Source: Runella aurantiaca
Lineage (GTDB): Bacteria; Bacteroidota; Bacteroidia; Cytophagales; Spirosomataceae
DNA length: 64,000 bases
Direction of reading: 5' to 3'
Assembly (NCBI RefSeq): GCF_003339505.1
Contig: NZ_QPIW01000004.1
Span: 124,001 to 188,000, forward strand
Part shown: positions 1 to 9,154 of the stretch, one piece after another
Layout: each line of letters opens with the position of its first letter
How positions within the stretch are numbered: the stretch's first letter is position 1
Notes under the pieces: model-generated
Told to the model about the DNA's origin: nothing
Database searches by the model: none
Seen by the model: the letters and a program-made list of their open reading frames with translations, nothing else
Position numbers and translations under genes: made by a program

Positions 1-798
1 CTCATTCAAAAAAAACAATACCAAGAATCTACCCGCACTCCCTACAAACCGAAGCGTATAAGAAGTCCTTTTGGAAAAAGGGCGTTTGATATTGCGGTTT
101 CAGCAACGGCCCTGCTGATGATTTCGCCTTTGTTGGCGGTGGTGGCCGTGTTGATAAAATTGGATTCGAAGGGTCCGATTTTTTACCGTTCCAAAAGGGT
201 CGGAATGGGCTACCGGATTTTTGATATGTATAAGTTCAGGACGATGCGTACCGATGCCGACAAGATGTTGGCCAATATGGCCTCACTCAACATGTACAAT
301 GTAGCACCTGCGGTAGCCGTGAGCAATTTGTGCGAGGAGTGCCAAGCGGCAGGCACGGAATGTCAACAAATTCTATTTTTAGACAAAGAACAAATCTGCG
401 AGAAACTCTACCACCAGAAGCAAAAATCAAAGGCTACATTTTCCAAGTTTAAAGAAGACCCGCGCGTCACTAAACTGGGGAAATTTCTGCGCAACTCCAG
501 CATTGATGAGCTTCCTCAGTTGTTTAATATTTTGTTGGGAGATATGTCGTTTGTTGGCAATCGCCCATTACCTCCTTATGAAGCCGAAAAACTCACCGCA
601 ACGGGTTATGCTCGGCGGTTTGCCGCCCCAGCGGGCCTGACGGGCCTTTGGCAAGTGACCAAACGCGGCAAATCGAAAGTATCAGACCTAGAACGCATTC
701 AATTGGATGTGCTTTACGCCAAGAAATATTCGTTCAAAACCGATTTAATTATCATGATTAAAACAGTGAAGGCGGTTTTTCAAAAGGAGAATGTATGA
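1..798 (+). CDS. Undecaprenyl-phosphate sugar phosphotransferase (bacterial sugar transferase), 5' end outside window
   Basis: Phosphoglycosyltransferase that would load the first sugar phosphate onto undecaprenyl phosphate and so start the repeat unit of the polysaccharide made by this locus. The frame is open back to base 1, and the residues before the ATG at 118 already match the family (KRAFDIAVSATALL, the reentrant membrane helix), so the gene starts outside the window. Family hallmarks are KFRTM, the D/E region SSIDELPQLFN, GNRPLPPYE and GLTGLWQV. Between KFRTM and FKEDPRVTKLG lies an insertion of about 65 residues with four cysteines (C72, C75, C82, C94 counted from the 118 ATG), CxxC-x6-C-x11-C, resembling a small metal ribbon. 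The stop overlaps the next start in ATGA, so the following glycosyltransferase is translationally coupled. The family call is secure; the sugar is unknown. Confidence 0.93.
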   Translation, partial: LIQKKQYQESTRTPYKPKRIRSPFGKRAFDIAVSATALLMISPLLAVVAVLIKLDSKGPIFYRSKRVGMGYRIFDMYKFRTMRTDADKMLANMASLNMYNVAPAVAVSNLCEECQAAGTECQQILFLDKEQICEKLYHQKQKSKATFSKFKEDPRVTKLGKFLRNSSIDELPQLFNILLGDMSFVGNRPLPPYEAEKLTATGYARRFAAPAGLTGLWQVTKRGKSKVSDLERIQLDVLYAKKYSFKTDLIIMIKTVKAVFQKENV

Positions 799-1739
799 GT
801 ACGCAGCCACTTGTCTCGTTTATTACCGTCAACTACAATCAAGCGCAAGTCACCTGCGACATGCTGGAGTCAACGCGTACCCTGACGTACCCCAATATCG
901 AAATAATTGTGGTAGACAACGGCTCCGCCGAAGACCCCACCCCGCTGATTGAGAAAGGCAATTACCCCAACGTGAAGGTAATTCTGACCCATGCCAATTT
1001 GGGTTTTTCGGGTGGCAACAACGCTGGAATCAAACAGGCCAAAGGAGATTACTTTTTTTTATTGAACAACGATACCATCGTCACCCCCACGCTGGTAGAA
1101 GACTTGTTGGCCCCTTTTGCCACGGATGCATCCATCGGGATGGTTTGTCCCAAAATTCGTTATCACGACCACCCGACCATTCTTCAATACGCGGGGTATC
1201 GCCCGTTAGACCGCCTTACGGGTCGAACGTGGGCCATTGGGTTGCAGGAAGAAGATAAAGGACAACACGATGTGTCGGGCGCTACGTATTTTGCCCACGG
1301 TGCCGCGATGATGGTGCGGCGGGAGGTCATTGAGAAGGCGGGCTCGTTGGAAGATAGTTATTTTTTATACTACGAAGAACTCGACTGGTCGGCGCGAATT
1401 CGGCGGGCGGGTTTTAAGATTTATTACGAGGCCAAGGCCCTCATTTACCACCGAGAATCCATGAGCGTGGGCAAAGCCAATCCGCTCAAAGAGTATTACC
1501 ATATCCGCAACCGCCTGCTTTTTATGCGCCGAAACGTGACGGGCATGGCCTTGGTTACTTTCTGTTTGTACTACTTTCTGTTGGCCCTGCCCAAAGCCGC
1601 GTTGGTTCATTTGGTACGCGGACAAACGAATTATCTGAAAGCCATCAAGGATGCCATCGTCTGGAATCTGACCCATAAGGTCAACCAAAACGGTGACATT
1701 ATTCCGTCGGTGGCGTTGGATAAACCTTACAAAATATAA
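795..1739 (+). CDS. Glycosyltransferase family 2 (rhamnosyltransferase-like)
   Basis: A 314-residue GT2 enzyme, probably transferring a sugar onto the lipid-linked repeat unit at the inner face of the cytoplasmic membrane. The N-terminus has the GT-A start VSFITVNYNQAQVTCDML, then the nucleotide-binding VVDNGSAED, the NLGFSGGNNAGI loop and the metal-binding LLNNDT (DxD equivalent). The acceptor-side EELDWSARIRRAGFKI and the HRESMSVGK segment resemble the WbbL/rhamnosyltransferase branch. A hydrophobic stretch near residues 250-275 suggests peripheral membrane contact. It starts inside the stop of the sugar transferase (ATGA) and lies 15 bp before another GT2 gene. The donor sugar cannot be read from sequence. 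Confidence 0.93.
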   Translation: MSTQPLVSFITVNYNQAQVTCDMLESTRTLTYPNIEIIVVDNGSAEDPTPLIEKGNYPNVKVILTHANLGFSGGNNAGIKQAKGDYFFLLNNDTIVTPTLVEDLLAPFATDASIGMVCPKIRYHDHPTILQYAGYRPLDRLTGRTWAIGLQEEDKGQHDVSGATYFAHGAAMMVRREVIEKAGSLEDSYFLYYEELDWSARIRRAGFKIYYEAKALIYHRESMSVGKANPLKEYYHIRNRLLFMRRNVTGMALVTFCLYYFLLALPKAALVHLVRGQTNYLKAIKDAIVWNLTHKVNQNGDIIPSVALDKPYKI

Positions 1740-1754
1740 CTCCTTCGGAACAAA

Positions 1755-2966
1755 ATGGCAGAAATTTTACTCCTCATTTGTATCGGTCTTGTGGTATACA
1801 CCTATCTCGGATATGGATTGGTGGTGTGGTTGCTCATTCGTATCCGTGGAAAACGCCCTTCGGCCAAAACCGATGAATCCTATTCTCCTGAGGTAACCTT
1901 GGTGGTTCCTGCTTACAACGAACTTTCGTGTTTGCCAGCCAAAATCACCAACTCGTTGGGACAGGATTATCCGCGTTCTAAAATTCGATTTTTATTTGTC
2001 ACCGAAGGCTCCACCGATGGCTCCACCGAGTGGATTAAAGCGCATTACGGACAAGAAGTAGACGTACTGGGCGGCACCGAGCGCCGGGGCAAAGTGGCAG
2101 CCATGAATGAAGCGCTGAAATACGTAAAAACCCCGATTGTGATTTTTACGGATGCCAATACACAACTGAACAAAGAAGCCATTAAAAACATTGTTCGGCA
2201 TTTTCAGGACCCGATTGTGGGCGCGGTAGCGGGAGAAAAACGAATTCTGACCAACGACGATGAGTCGGCGGCGGGGTCGGGAGAGGGCCTGTATTGGAAA
2301 TATGAATCGCAGCTCAAACGTTGGGATTCGGAATTGCATACCATTGTGGGGGCGGCGGGGGAGCTGTTTGCGGTACGAACGGAGCTGTACGAGCACGTTG
2401 AACCCGATACCATTTTGGATGATTTTATTATTTCGCTCCGTATCGCGGGCAAAGGCTTTAAAGTGGCGTATGAGCCTGAGGCCTATGCGTTGGAGCATCC
2501 CTCGTTTTCAATTTTGGATGAACAAAAGCGGAAAATCCGTATTGCGGCGGGCGGTTTTCAATCCATTGTACGCCTGAGTTATTTACTCAATCCCTTCAAA
2601 TACGGCATTTTGTGCTTTGAATACGTTTCGCACCGCGTGTTTAGATGGGCCGTGGCCCCGATTTGTTTGCCGCTGATATTTCTGCTCAACGCGTGGTTGG
2701 CTTACTCGGCTTTTCAAGCGCCGTCGTCGATGGGAACTGCTTGGATTACGCTATTTGTACTGCAATGTCTGTTCTACGGGGCGGCGTGGGTAGGTTATCA
2801 ATTGGAGCAACGCCGTTTGCGCTGGAAATTACTCTTTGTTCCCTTTTATTTTACGTTTATGAACGCGTGCGCTTTGGCGGGATTGGTACGATACTTGCGT
2901 GGTAAACAATCAGGCACATGGGAAAAAGTTCGCCGGGCCGATGATGTGTTGCTGAAAGTGGAATAG
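1755..2966 (+). CDS. Membrane-anchored glycosyltransferase family 2
   Basis: A 403-residue processive-looking GT2 enzyme. It opens with one membrane helix (about residues 3-28), followed by the catalytic domain: VTLVVPAYNEL, FVTEGSTDGSTE (where most relatives have D-D/G), the FTDANT motif as DxD, and DDFIISLRI as the catalytic ED-like region. The C-terminal third (about 275-390) has at least two to three further hydrophobic segments, the layout of cellulose/hyaluronan-synthase-like GT2 proteins that work in the membrane. The start ATG at 1755 lies 15 bp after the preceding stop. It is part of the plus-strand polysaccharide operon, and its product probably extends or decorates the repeat unit. 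Specificity is unknown. Confidence 0.92.
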   Translation: MAEILLLICIGLVVYTYLGYGLVVWLLIRIRGKRPSAKTDESYSPEVTLVVPAYNELSCLPAKITNSLGQDYPRSKIRFLFVTEGSTDGSTEWIKAHYGQEVDVLGGTERRGKVAAMNEALKYVKTPIVIFTDANTQLNKEAIKNIVRHFQDPIVGAVAGEKRILTNDDESAAGSGEGLYWKYESQLKRWDSELHTIVGAAGELFAVRTELYEHVEPDTILDDFIISLRIAGKGFKVAYEPEAYALEHPSFSILDEQKRKIRIAAGGFQSIVRLSYLLNPFKYGILCFEYVSHRVFRWAVAPICLPLIFLLNAWLAYSAFQAPSSMGTAWITLFVLQCLFYGAAWVGYQLEQRRLRWKLLFVPFYFTFMNACALAGLVRYLRGKQSGTWEKVRRADDVLLKVE

Positions 2967-2985
2967 GTAAAAAAGAGCGTATTGA

Positions 2986-4446
2986 ATGGTATCTTTACTC
3001 AACAACGAACAGTCAAAATTTTGGCTCTACGGCATGGCAGGCATGGTATGCACGCTTATGTGCGGCTATTTGATTGCGGCGTTGGGTATTGCGGGGGCTG
3101 GCGTGGCGGTTGTGCTGCCCATCGCCTGTTTTGTATTGATTGGTGTTTTTGCCGAGCCGCGTATTGGCCTATTGTTATACCTTCAACTTAATTTTTTAAT
3201 TGGCGTCGCAGCGCGGTTTCTGACGATAGACCTGCCCTTTGGAGTATTTATTGATGCTTCGCTGATTCTGACCATGTTGAGTTTGTTGGTCAATGCCAAG
3301 CGCTACGATTGGGGGCGGTTGCACCATCCTGTTTTTTACCTCGTGGCGTTGTGGGTTTTCTTTACAATACTCGAATTCTTCAATCCTGAAGCTCCCTACA
3401 AACCAGCGTGGCTGTATAATTTCCGAAAATTTTCGCTCTATTGGATTTTGGCTACCTGCATTGTATTGGTGGTTCCGTTTAAAAAGTCTGATATAAAAAT
3501 CCTGATTCGCACGTGGTTGTTTTGGTCTTTTTTGGGGGCACTTTGGGGTTTTAAACAACAATACATTGGGCTTACGGCCAATGAACAGAATTGGCTTGAC
3601 ATGGGGGGGAGTAAAACCCACGTGCTGTTTGGGGTTTTACGTATTTTTTCGTTTTACACTGATGCCTCACAATTTGGGGCCGAAATGGCCGCTACCACCT
3701 TGGTCTGTATTATTTGGTTTTTTGAAGAAAAAAAGTGGATTTATAAGATAGGTTATCTTGCGTTAGCATTGGTGTATTTTTGGGGATATGCTCTTTCGGG
3801 CACCCGTAGTGCGTTATTTGTGCTGGTGGGTGGCTACGCATTTTACCTACTTCTACGTAAAGACATTCAGAAGATGATGATCGGAGCCGCTGTGGCATTA
3901 CCGATTTTTATCATTCTGATGTATACCAATATCGGTAGTGGCAACTATCAGGTACAGCGAATGCGTACGGCCTTGCGACCAATGGAGGATCCGTCTTTCA
4001 TATTACGACTTCAAAACAAAGAAAAATTGGCCCGCCTGATGGAAAATTACCCTTTTGGGGCAGGGCTGGGAACGTCAGAAGCGGTAGGGCAACGCTTTTC
4101 CCCCAATCACTGGGCCTCACAGATTGCTCCTGATAGCTGGTATGTGATTCTTTGGATTGAAACAGGAAGTGTAGGAATGACGCTCTATGTTATTATCTTG
4201 GTAAGTATCATCGCTTTTGCCACGTGGAAAGTCTGGCAAATCAAAGACCCGTGGCTGTTCAAAATTATGGTCACAATGCTGGCGGAGTTGGGTGGCATTG
4301 CAATAATGGCCTATTCAAATCCCGTCATGGGGCAGTTCCCGACAAGTGGGGTTATTTTTATCTCTATGGCCATGCTGTCGACCTGTCATCGGTGGGATAC
4401 GACCACTGTGGTGTCTGTGCACAAAATAGATGCAGTAAGTGTTTGA
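2986..4446 (+). CDS. Wzy/O-antigen ligase-like polymerase (WzyC domain)
   Basis: A 486-residue multi-pass membrane protein with roughly 10-12 hydrophobic segments. It has the layout of O-antigen ligase/polymerase proteins: a large loop in the second half containing ALSGTRSALFVLVGGY, which matches the SG[TS]Rxa segment of the WzyC family, and a long extracytoplasmic stretch around GLGTSEAVGQRFSPNHWASQ before the last helices (asparagine-histidine pairs in this loop are typical). In this context it is the best candidate for polymerising undecaprenyl-linked repeat units in the periplasm; ligation to another acceptor is the alternative. ATG at 2986 follows the GT2 stop by 19 bp. As is usual for this family, sequence identity is low and the assignment rests on topology and motif. 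Confidence 0.82.
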   Translation: MVSLLNNEQSKFWLYGMAGMVCTLMCGYLIAALGIAGAGVAVVLPIACFVLIGVFAEPRIGLLLYLQLNFLIGVAARFLTIDLPFGVFIDASLILTMLSLLVNAKRYDWGRLHHPVFYLVALWVFFTILEFFNPEAPYKPAWLYNFRKFSLYWILATCIVLVVPFKKSDIKILIRTWLFWSFLGALWGFKQQYIGLTANEQNWLDMGGSKTHVLFGVLRIFSFYTDASQFGAEMAATTLVCIIWFFEEKKWIYKIGYLALALVYFWGYALSGTRSALFVLVGGYAFYLLLRKDIQKMMIGAAVALPIFIILMYTNIGSGNYQVQRMRTALRPMEDPSFILRLQNKEKLARLMENYPFGAGLGTSEAVGQRFSPNHWASQIAPDSWYVILWIETGSVGMTLYVIILVSIIAFATWKVWQIKDPWLFKIMVTMLAELGGIAIMAYSNPVMGQFPTSGVIFISMAMLSTCHRWDTTTVVSVHKIDAVSV

Positions 4447-4478
4447 TAATCAATTTATTAATTGGTATTTTTTGACTT

Positions 4479-5051
4479 ATGAAACGTCGTCGTGCGCTTT
4501 TGGGAATGGCTCTTTTAGGGGGAAGTTTGGCTTCTTTCGGAATCTTCAAATGGATAAGCTGGCATAAAACCCCTGATCTGGCGTATCTTTTAAATCAAAA
4601 ACAATTGCTGGCTGCGCTGAGTGAAACCATTATTCCTGCCACCGATACACCCGGGGCAATTGAAGCTGGGGTTGCTGATTTTATCCTCAAAATGGTCGCT
4701 GAAAATATGGATACAGTATCGCAAAATCGGTTCATCGACGGCCTGAAATCAGTGGAGTCGTTTTCCAAAGACACCTTTGCAAAATCGTACCTTGAATGCA
4801 CCGAAGAACAAAAAAATGCGGTCATGCAGCATTTTGAGGAAGAAAGCAAGCCGCTCGACGGCATGGCGGGTAAGATACAGCGCAAAGTATTCGGAAATCC
4901 TTTTTTTCCGATTTTGAAAGAATATACTTGTATTGGGTATTGTACCTCAATGCTGGGGGTCACCCAAGGCCTTGCATATACGCTTGTTCCGGGTCGCTTT
5001 GCGGGATGTGTTCCGATGACGGAAAACCAAAAATCGTGGGCCACAAAATAA
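4479..5051 (+). CDS. Gluconate 2-dehydrogenase subunit 3 family protein with twin-arginine-like signal
   Basis: A 190-residue protein starting MKRRRALLGMALLGG, a twin-arginine-type leader with a short hydrophobic core. The body follows the gluconate-2-dehydrogenase subunit 3 family (LLAALSETIIPATDTPGAIEAGVADFI near residues 45-70), the small partner of membrane-linked GMC dehydrogenases. It is 32 bp upstream of the GMC flavoprotein, which lacks its own signal peptide, so this subunit could carry the complex across the Tat system. No haem-binding cytochrome subunit is encoded next to it, so the electron acceptor is unknown. Its place inside a polysaccharide operon suggests oxidation of a sugar or polymer component, but that is inference from position only. 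Confidence 0.85.
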   Translation: MKRRRALLGMALLGGSLASFGIFKWISWHKTPDLAYLLNQKQLLAALSETIIPATDTPGAIEAGVADFILKMVAENMDTVSQNRFIDGLKSVESFSKDTFAKSYLECTEEQKNAVMQHFEEESKPLDGMAGKIQRKVFGNPFFPILKEYTCIGYCTSMLGVTQGLAYTLVPGRFAGCVPMTENQKSWATK

Positions 5052-5083
5052 ACTATAGCTGATTTTAAACACCAACTCAACGT

Positions 5084-6793
5084 ATGTACCCCGCCAATCC
5101 TACCCTTAAAAATAAACAGTCTTCCACTTACGACGCTATCGTGGTAGGGTCGGGTATAAGTGGCGGATGGGCTGCTAAAGAATTGTGTGAGAGGGGATTA
5201 AAAACATTAGTACTGGAGCGAGGACGAAATGTAGAACACGTAACCGACTACCCGACGGCGCTCAAAAGTCCGTGGGAGTTTCCGAATCGGTTGAACAATG
5301 TCATCAAAGACCAAGTCGACAATCCCGTTCAGAGCGTTTTGTACAACGAAGGAAGTAAACATTTTTTTGTCAATGATAAAGAGCATCCTTACATTCAAGA
5401 AAAGCCATTTTCGTGGATTCGAGGGTATCAGGTAGGAGGGCGTTCGCTGACGTGGGGCCGGCAATGCTACCGACTCAGTGATTTGGATTTTGAGGCCAAT
5501 GCAAAAGAGGGAGTGGCCGTCGATTGGCCCATTCGTTATAAAGATTTGGCACCTTGGTACGACTACGTGGAGCGATTTGTGGGCATCAGCGGCCGGGCCG
5601 AAGGGCTGTCACATTTACCCGACGGTCAATTCCTCCCCCCGATGGAGTTCAACTGCATCGAAACGCATTTTGCCCAACAGATAAAAAGTCACTATAAAGA
5701 CCGTCTGGTTACCATTGCCCGAACTGCCAACCTCACCAAAGGCTGGAACGGACGCGGCCCGTGTCAGTACCGCAATCTTTGCGCTCGGGGATGCCCTTTT
5801 AGTGGGTATTTTAGCAGCAATTCCGCCACGTTGCCCGTGGCAATGGCCACTGGAAATCTAACCTTGCAACCCGATTCCATCGTCATTGAAGTGTTGTTTG
5901 ACGAACAAAAAAATCGGGCAACGGGGGTGCGTGTCATGGATGCGCACACCAAAGAGGTGAGAGAGTGCTATGCCAAAATCATTTTTTTGAACGCCTCCAC
6001 CATTGCCACAAGTGCGCTTTTATTGAATTCTGTCTCCCATCGTTTTCCTGATGGCTTAGGAAATTCGAGCGGGCAGGTGGGCCGAAACCTCATGGATCAC
6101 TTTATGATGGGCGGAGCTACGGGAGAATACGAGGGCTTCAAAGATAAATACTACGAAGGTAGGCGCCCCATCGGGATTTACGTGCCCCGTTTTCGAAACC
6201 TAAATGCCCAAACCAAACAGAAAGATTATCTGCGGGGGTTTGGTTATCAGGGAGATGGTGAGCGTGCCGAATGGAGCGATCAGTATAAAAGGGTAGAAGG
6301 TTTTGGCAAAGATTTTAAAACGGCACTGACCCAACCGGGGCCTTGGACGATGTTTATCGGGGCTTGGGGCGAAACGCTTCCTTATGCGGAGAACCGTATT
6401 TGGCTAGACAAAGAGCAAAAAGACCAATGGGGATTGCCGCTGGTTCGGGTATTTTTTGAATACCATGAAAACGAAATCAACATGCGCAAAGACATCAAAG
6501 AAAGCGCCGAAGAAATGCTCCAAAAATCAGGTTTTCAGAAAGTACAACAGTTTTATTACGACCTACCTCCTGGCTCGGCAGTACACGAAATGGGCACCGC
6601 CCGGATGGGCCGGGACCCCAAAACTTCGGTATTGAATGGCTATAACCAAATGCACGACGTCAAAAATGTGTTTATCACTGATGGAAGCTGTATGACTTCT
6701 TCTGCCTGCCAAAACCCATCACTGACCTACATGGCACTGACGGCCCGGGCCTGTGATTATGCGGTGTCGGAACTTAAAAAATTGAATTTGTAA
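5084..6793 (+). CDS. GMC family FAD-dependent oxidoreductase (sugar/alcohol dehydrogenase large subunit)
   Basis: A 569-residue GMC oxidoreductase. The N-terminus carries the FAD Rossmann motif VVGSGISGGWAAKEL followed by LVLERG. The substrate and flavin region contains GGRSLTWGRQCYRLS, and the C-terminal active-site region contains VHEMGTARMG and CQNPSLTYMALT, giving the His/Asn pair typical of gluconate, sorbose and related dehydrogenases. A CARGCPFSGYFSSNSA segment in the middle is common to this branch. There is no N-terminal signal peptide; export with the Tat-tagged subunit encoded 32 bp upstream is the expected route. The gene closes the first polysaccharide operon and converges with the acyltransferase gene 28 bp away, with no clear terminator between them. 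The substrate is unknown. Confidence 0.92.
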   Translation: MYPANPTLKNKQSSTYDAIVVGSGISGGWAAKELCERGLKTLVLERGRNVEHVTDYPTALKSPWEFPNRLNNVIKDQVDNPVQSVLYNEGSKHFFVNDKEHPYIQEKPFSWIRGYQVGGRSLTWGRQCYRLSDLDFEANAKEGVAVDWPIRYKDLAPWYDYVERFVGISGRAEGLSHLPDGQFLPPMEFNCIETHFAQQIKSHYKDRLVTIARTANLTKGWNGRGPCQYRNLCARGCPFSGYFSSNSATLPVAMATGNLTLQPDSIVIEVLFDEQKNRATGVRVMDAHTKEVRECYAKIIFLNASTIATSALLLNSVSHRFPDGLGNSSGQVGRNLMDHFMMGGATGEYEGFKDKYYEGRRPIGIYVPRFRNLNAQTKQKDYLRGFGYQGDGERAEWSDQYKRVEGFGKDFKTALTQPGPWTMFIGAWGETLPYAENRIWLDKEQKDQWGLPLVRVFFEYHENEINMRKDIKESAEEMLQKSGFQKVQQFYYDLPPGSAVHEMGTARMGRDPKTSVLNGYNQMHDVKNVFITDGSCMTSSACQNPSLTYMALTARACDYAVSELKKLNL

Positions 6794-6821
6794 ATTGATT
6801 AGCCAGCGTACAAAAGGAATC

Positions 6822-7454
6822 CTAAAGGGCGGCAGCAATACTCGGCTTTTGCCAAAGCCCGTTCGCAGCATCGTATTGTTTTAGGATACGGGCGGGATTT
6901 CCCCCCACCACCGAATATGGCGGAACATCTTTCGTAACCACGCTTCCGCCCGCTACCACTGAGTGACGGCCAACGGTTACCCCCGCCGTAATGACGGCGT
7001 TTGCGCCAATCCAGCACTCTTCTTCAATGACAATCGGACGCGTCGTAACGGGTTGACGGTGAATGGGTAACATGATGTTTTCATACACATGATTCAAGCC
7101 CGACATTACTACGTGCTGCGCAATAATGACGTCGGAGCCAATCGTGACGGGGCCGATGACCACCGAACCGATTCCGACCGTGCAATGCTCGCCGATGGTC
7201 ACATCTCCTACGCCGTTGTTGACCACGCTGAAAGACTCAATCGTACTGTGAGCACCCAGCGTAAAAGCATTGAACGGCAGTACATCCATCCGCACGTTGG
7301 CACGAATGGCCGCCGATCGGTGCTTTTTATGAATAAATGGGTTGACAAACCAGCTCACCCACAGGCGTGGCCGGGCCTGACCCGTGGGAATGAGCATCCA
7401 ATGGACGAATCGTTTGAAAGACGGACGGCTGTCCAGATAAGTTTTTATACTCAT
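6822..7454 (-). CDS. Hexapeptide-repeat acyltransferase (left-handed beta-helix, WcaF/colanic-acid type)
   Basis: A 210-residue putative sugar O-acetyltransferase. The C-terminal half shows hexapeptide repeats of a left-handed beta-helix ([20 protein letters not shown], then [20 protein letters not shown]) and the catalytic-histidine region [18 protein letters not shown], followed by [20 protein letters not shown] and [20 protein letters not shown], the classic end of WcaF/NodL-like enzymes. It would acetylate a residue of the polysaccharide, using acetyl-CoA in the cytoplasm. The start codon overlaps the stop of the upstream GT4 gene (ATGA, 7451-7454), so the two are coupled. A small hairpin (6844-6859, GGCTTT/AAAGCC) lies in the 3' coding end but has no obvious terminator tail. 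Confidence 0.92.
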   Translation of the reverse strand: MSIKTYLDSRPSFKRFVHWMLIPTGQARPRLWVSWFVNPFIHKKHRSAAIRANVRMDVLPFNAFTLGAHSTIESFSVVNNGVGDVTIGEHCTVGIGSVVIGPVTIGSDVIIAQHVVMSGLNHVYENIMLPIHRQPVTTRPIVIEEECWIGANAVITAGVTVGRHSVVAGGSVVTKDVPPYSVVGGNPARILKQYDAANGLWQKPSIAAAL

Positions 7455-8677
7455 TTTTTTGGTAATGCTTTCGGGAAAAAACGTGTTTCAATGGCATTCA
7501 TTAAATCTCCCACCGAATTTTCCCATGAGTGTTCGTGTGCAAAGGCAATGCGGGCTTCTAGCGAAGAAAGTTGTTTGCCCTGAAGTACATCTTCAATTTG
7601 CGCGATGAATTGGTCGCTGTTTTCGGCCAAATTTACGTGGTCTTTAAACAAATCCATGGTCTCGGTTTTGACCGCAACGATGGGTTTGCCCATGGCGAGG
7701 TATTCGTCTATTTTGCGGGGATAATTCCCAATCGTTACCTCGTTCAATTTTTGAGGATTAATCAGCACGTCCATTCCTTCTAGGTATGCAGGGATTTGTT
7801 GAGGGGTTTTGGATCCCAAAAAATGGACGTTCGGAAGTGCTTTTAGGCGTTCAACGGGGAAAGAATCGTCGGTTGAACCAATCAAAACCACTTGCCAATC
7901 GGGACGTTGGGCCGCAACGGTTTCAATGAGCGCGCCATCGAGGCGCAGGCCTGTCAGCGCACCGGCATAGCCCACCCGAGGGTGCGGAATTGCCTCCAAA
8001 TCGGCGGGAATTTTGTCTATTTTGGTAGAATCAAAAAGTTTTAAATCACAGCCTTGACCCACATACACCGATTGAGGATTGTATCGAGCCGCCTGATTGG
8101 CCAAATAAATAGAATTGCTGGCTATCATGTCTACTTTTTCCATCAGCAAAGGCTCCAGACGCAGACCGTGCTTGCGCCAAAAATCAACGGCCAGAAAATT
8201 ATCCCGTAAATAATACACTGCTACCTTGGGTTGCAGGAGTTCTTTCATAAAAAAGCCCTGCAACATATCGTTGTCATTGATTAAAATAAATGAATCCCAA
8301 CCCAATTTTTTGACGGCGGCGGCAATTTCATGCGCTATTTTTTTTGTGTTATAACGATTGAACCAATCGTACAACGCCCCATCGGGCATCCAATTGATGG
8401 AGGCCATGACCGATTCTGGGCTTAACACCCATAAATTAGCCCCGTCCTGAATCAGGCGTTGGCCTTGATGCTTTGCCAAAAATTCACTGCGTAGTTGCGC
8501 ACGGCCTGATTTTTGCGAGATAACGGTCGACCAGTCCAATGGGTCGTTTATAAATAAAACCTGATGGGATTGAGATAGGACCCGCGCCATATCCCGAATA
8601 TTACTGCCCAAATGCGTCTCTTCCCAAATTTGCCGGGAAGTAATAACAATATTAAACTTTTTGGAGGATATGCCCAT
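7451..8677 (-). CDS. Glycosyltransferase family 1/4 (GT-B fold)
   Basis: A 408-residue GT-B glycosyltransferase. The N-terminal acceptor domain has [20 protein letters not shown] and a central [15 protein letters not shown] segment. The C-terminal donor domain carries [46 protein letters not shown] and the [18 protein letters not shown] segment in place of the usual EGFGLPxxEAMA/E-x7-E nucleotide-sugar site. The gene is divergent from the second polysaccharide operon and shares the 477-bp intergenic region with it. It is translationally coupled to the acyltransferase. The ATG at 8677 gives a sensible N-terminus ([16 protein letters not shown]). Donor and acceptor are unknown. Confidence 0.92.
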   Translation of the reverse strand: MGISSKKFNIVITSRQIWEETHLGSNIRDMARVLSQSHQVLFINDPLDWSTVISQKSGRAQLRSEFLAKHQGQRLIQDGANLWVLSPESVMASINWMPDGALYDWFNRYNTKKIAHEIAAAVKKLGWDSFILINDNDMLQGFFMKELLQPKVAVYYLRDNFLAVDFWRKHGLRLEPLLMEKVDMIASNSIYLANQAARYNPQSVYVGQGCDLKLFDSTKIDKIPADLEAIPHPRVGYAGALTGLRLDGALIETVAAQRPDWQVVLIGSTDDSFPVERLKALPNVHFLGSKTPQQIPAYLEGMDVLINPQKLNEVTIGNYPRKIDEYLAMGKPIVAVKTETMDLFKDHVNLAENSDQFIAQIEDVLQGKQLSSLEARIAFAHEHSWENSVGDLMNAIETRFFPKALPKK

Positions 8678-9154
8678 CTTATTGGAGATAGAGTTAGGTA
8701 TATTTTGTTAGGTTGCTTTTTGTGGATATTTTATTTTGTCTGCAAAATGTTATGGAACAAAATACTTCGGGCAATAAATGGCCATTATTGATAATTTGGC
8801 ATGGTTTTTAGGGATATAAAGAAGGGTGTTCTCTGGTTTGGAGTTGTTCGTTCTCAAAACGTGTTTTGCAAGCGTGAAAAAAGTCATAACGTTAATAAAT
8901 CAAAGATAATAAACGATTTATCTCTTTCAAGAGAACAGGAAAGGAGTGTGCCGAGGGTTTGATTTGATAAATATATTATAGTTAATTTTGGTAAGCAAGG
9001 ACTGTTTTATTTTTTACCCTTGGTATAAAACCTGCTGCTTATTTACGGTGTATCTTTGGGGTCGAATAGAATCAAAACTTAATCGGCCAAAATTGGTTTA
9101 TTAGGTATCAAAAAGGCAGTCTTTTAGGTATATACGTATTAATTGATTAAATGG
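8678..9154. other. Divergent intergenic region upstream of the second polysaccharide operon
   Basis: About 477 bp of AT-rich sequence between the minus-strand GT4 gene and the plus-strand TolC-like gene, with no convincing coding frame. It holds a promoter candidate (8958-8990), a second isolated TATCTTTG element (9051-9058), and a small dyad AGATAA/TTATCT (8904-8923). The length of the region and its two -7-like elements suggest this is where the polysaccharide operon is regulated. No known operator was recognised. Confidence 0.6.
8958..8990 (+). promoter_or_regulatory. Candidate Bacteroidota-type promoter for the TolC-like/Wzc/Wzx operon
   Basis: TTTG at 8958-8961, 21 bp spacer, TAATTTTG at 8983-8990. 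This matches the primary sigma consensus described for Bacteroidota (TTTG around -33, TAnnTTTG around -7). Transcription would start near 8997, giving a leader of roughly 160 nt. Another TATCTTTG at 9051-9058 has no well-spaced partner. Confidence 0.4.
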
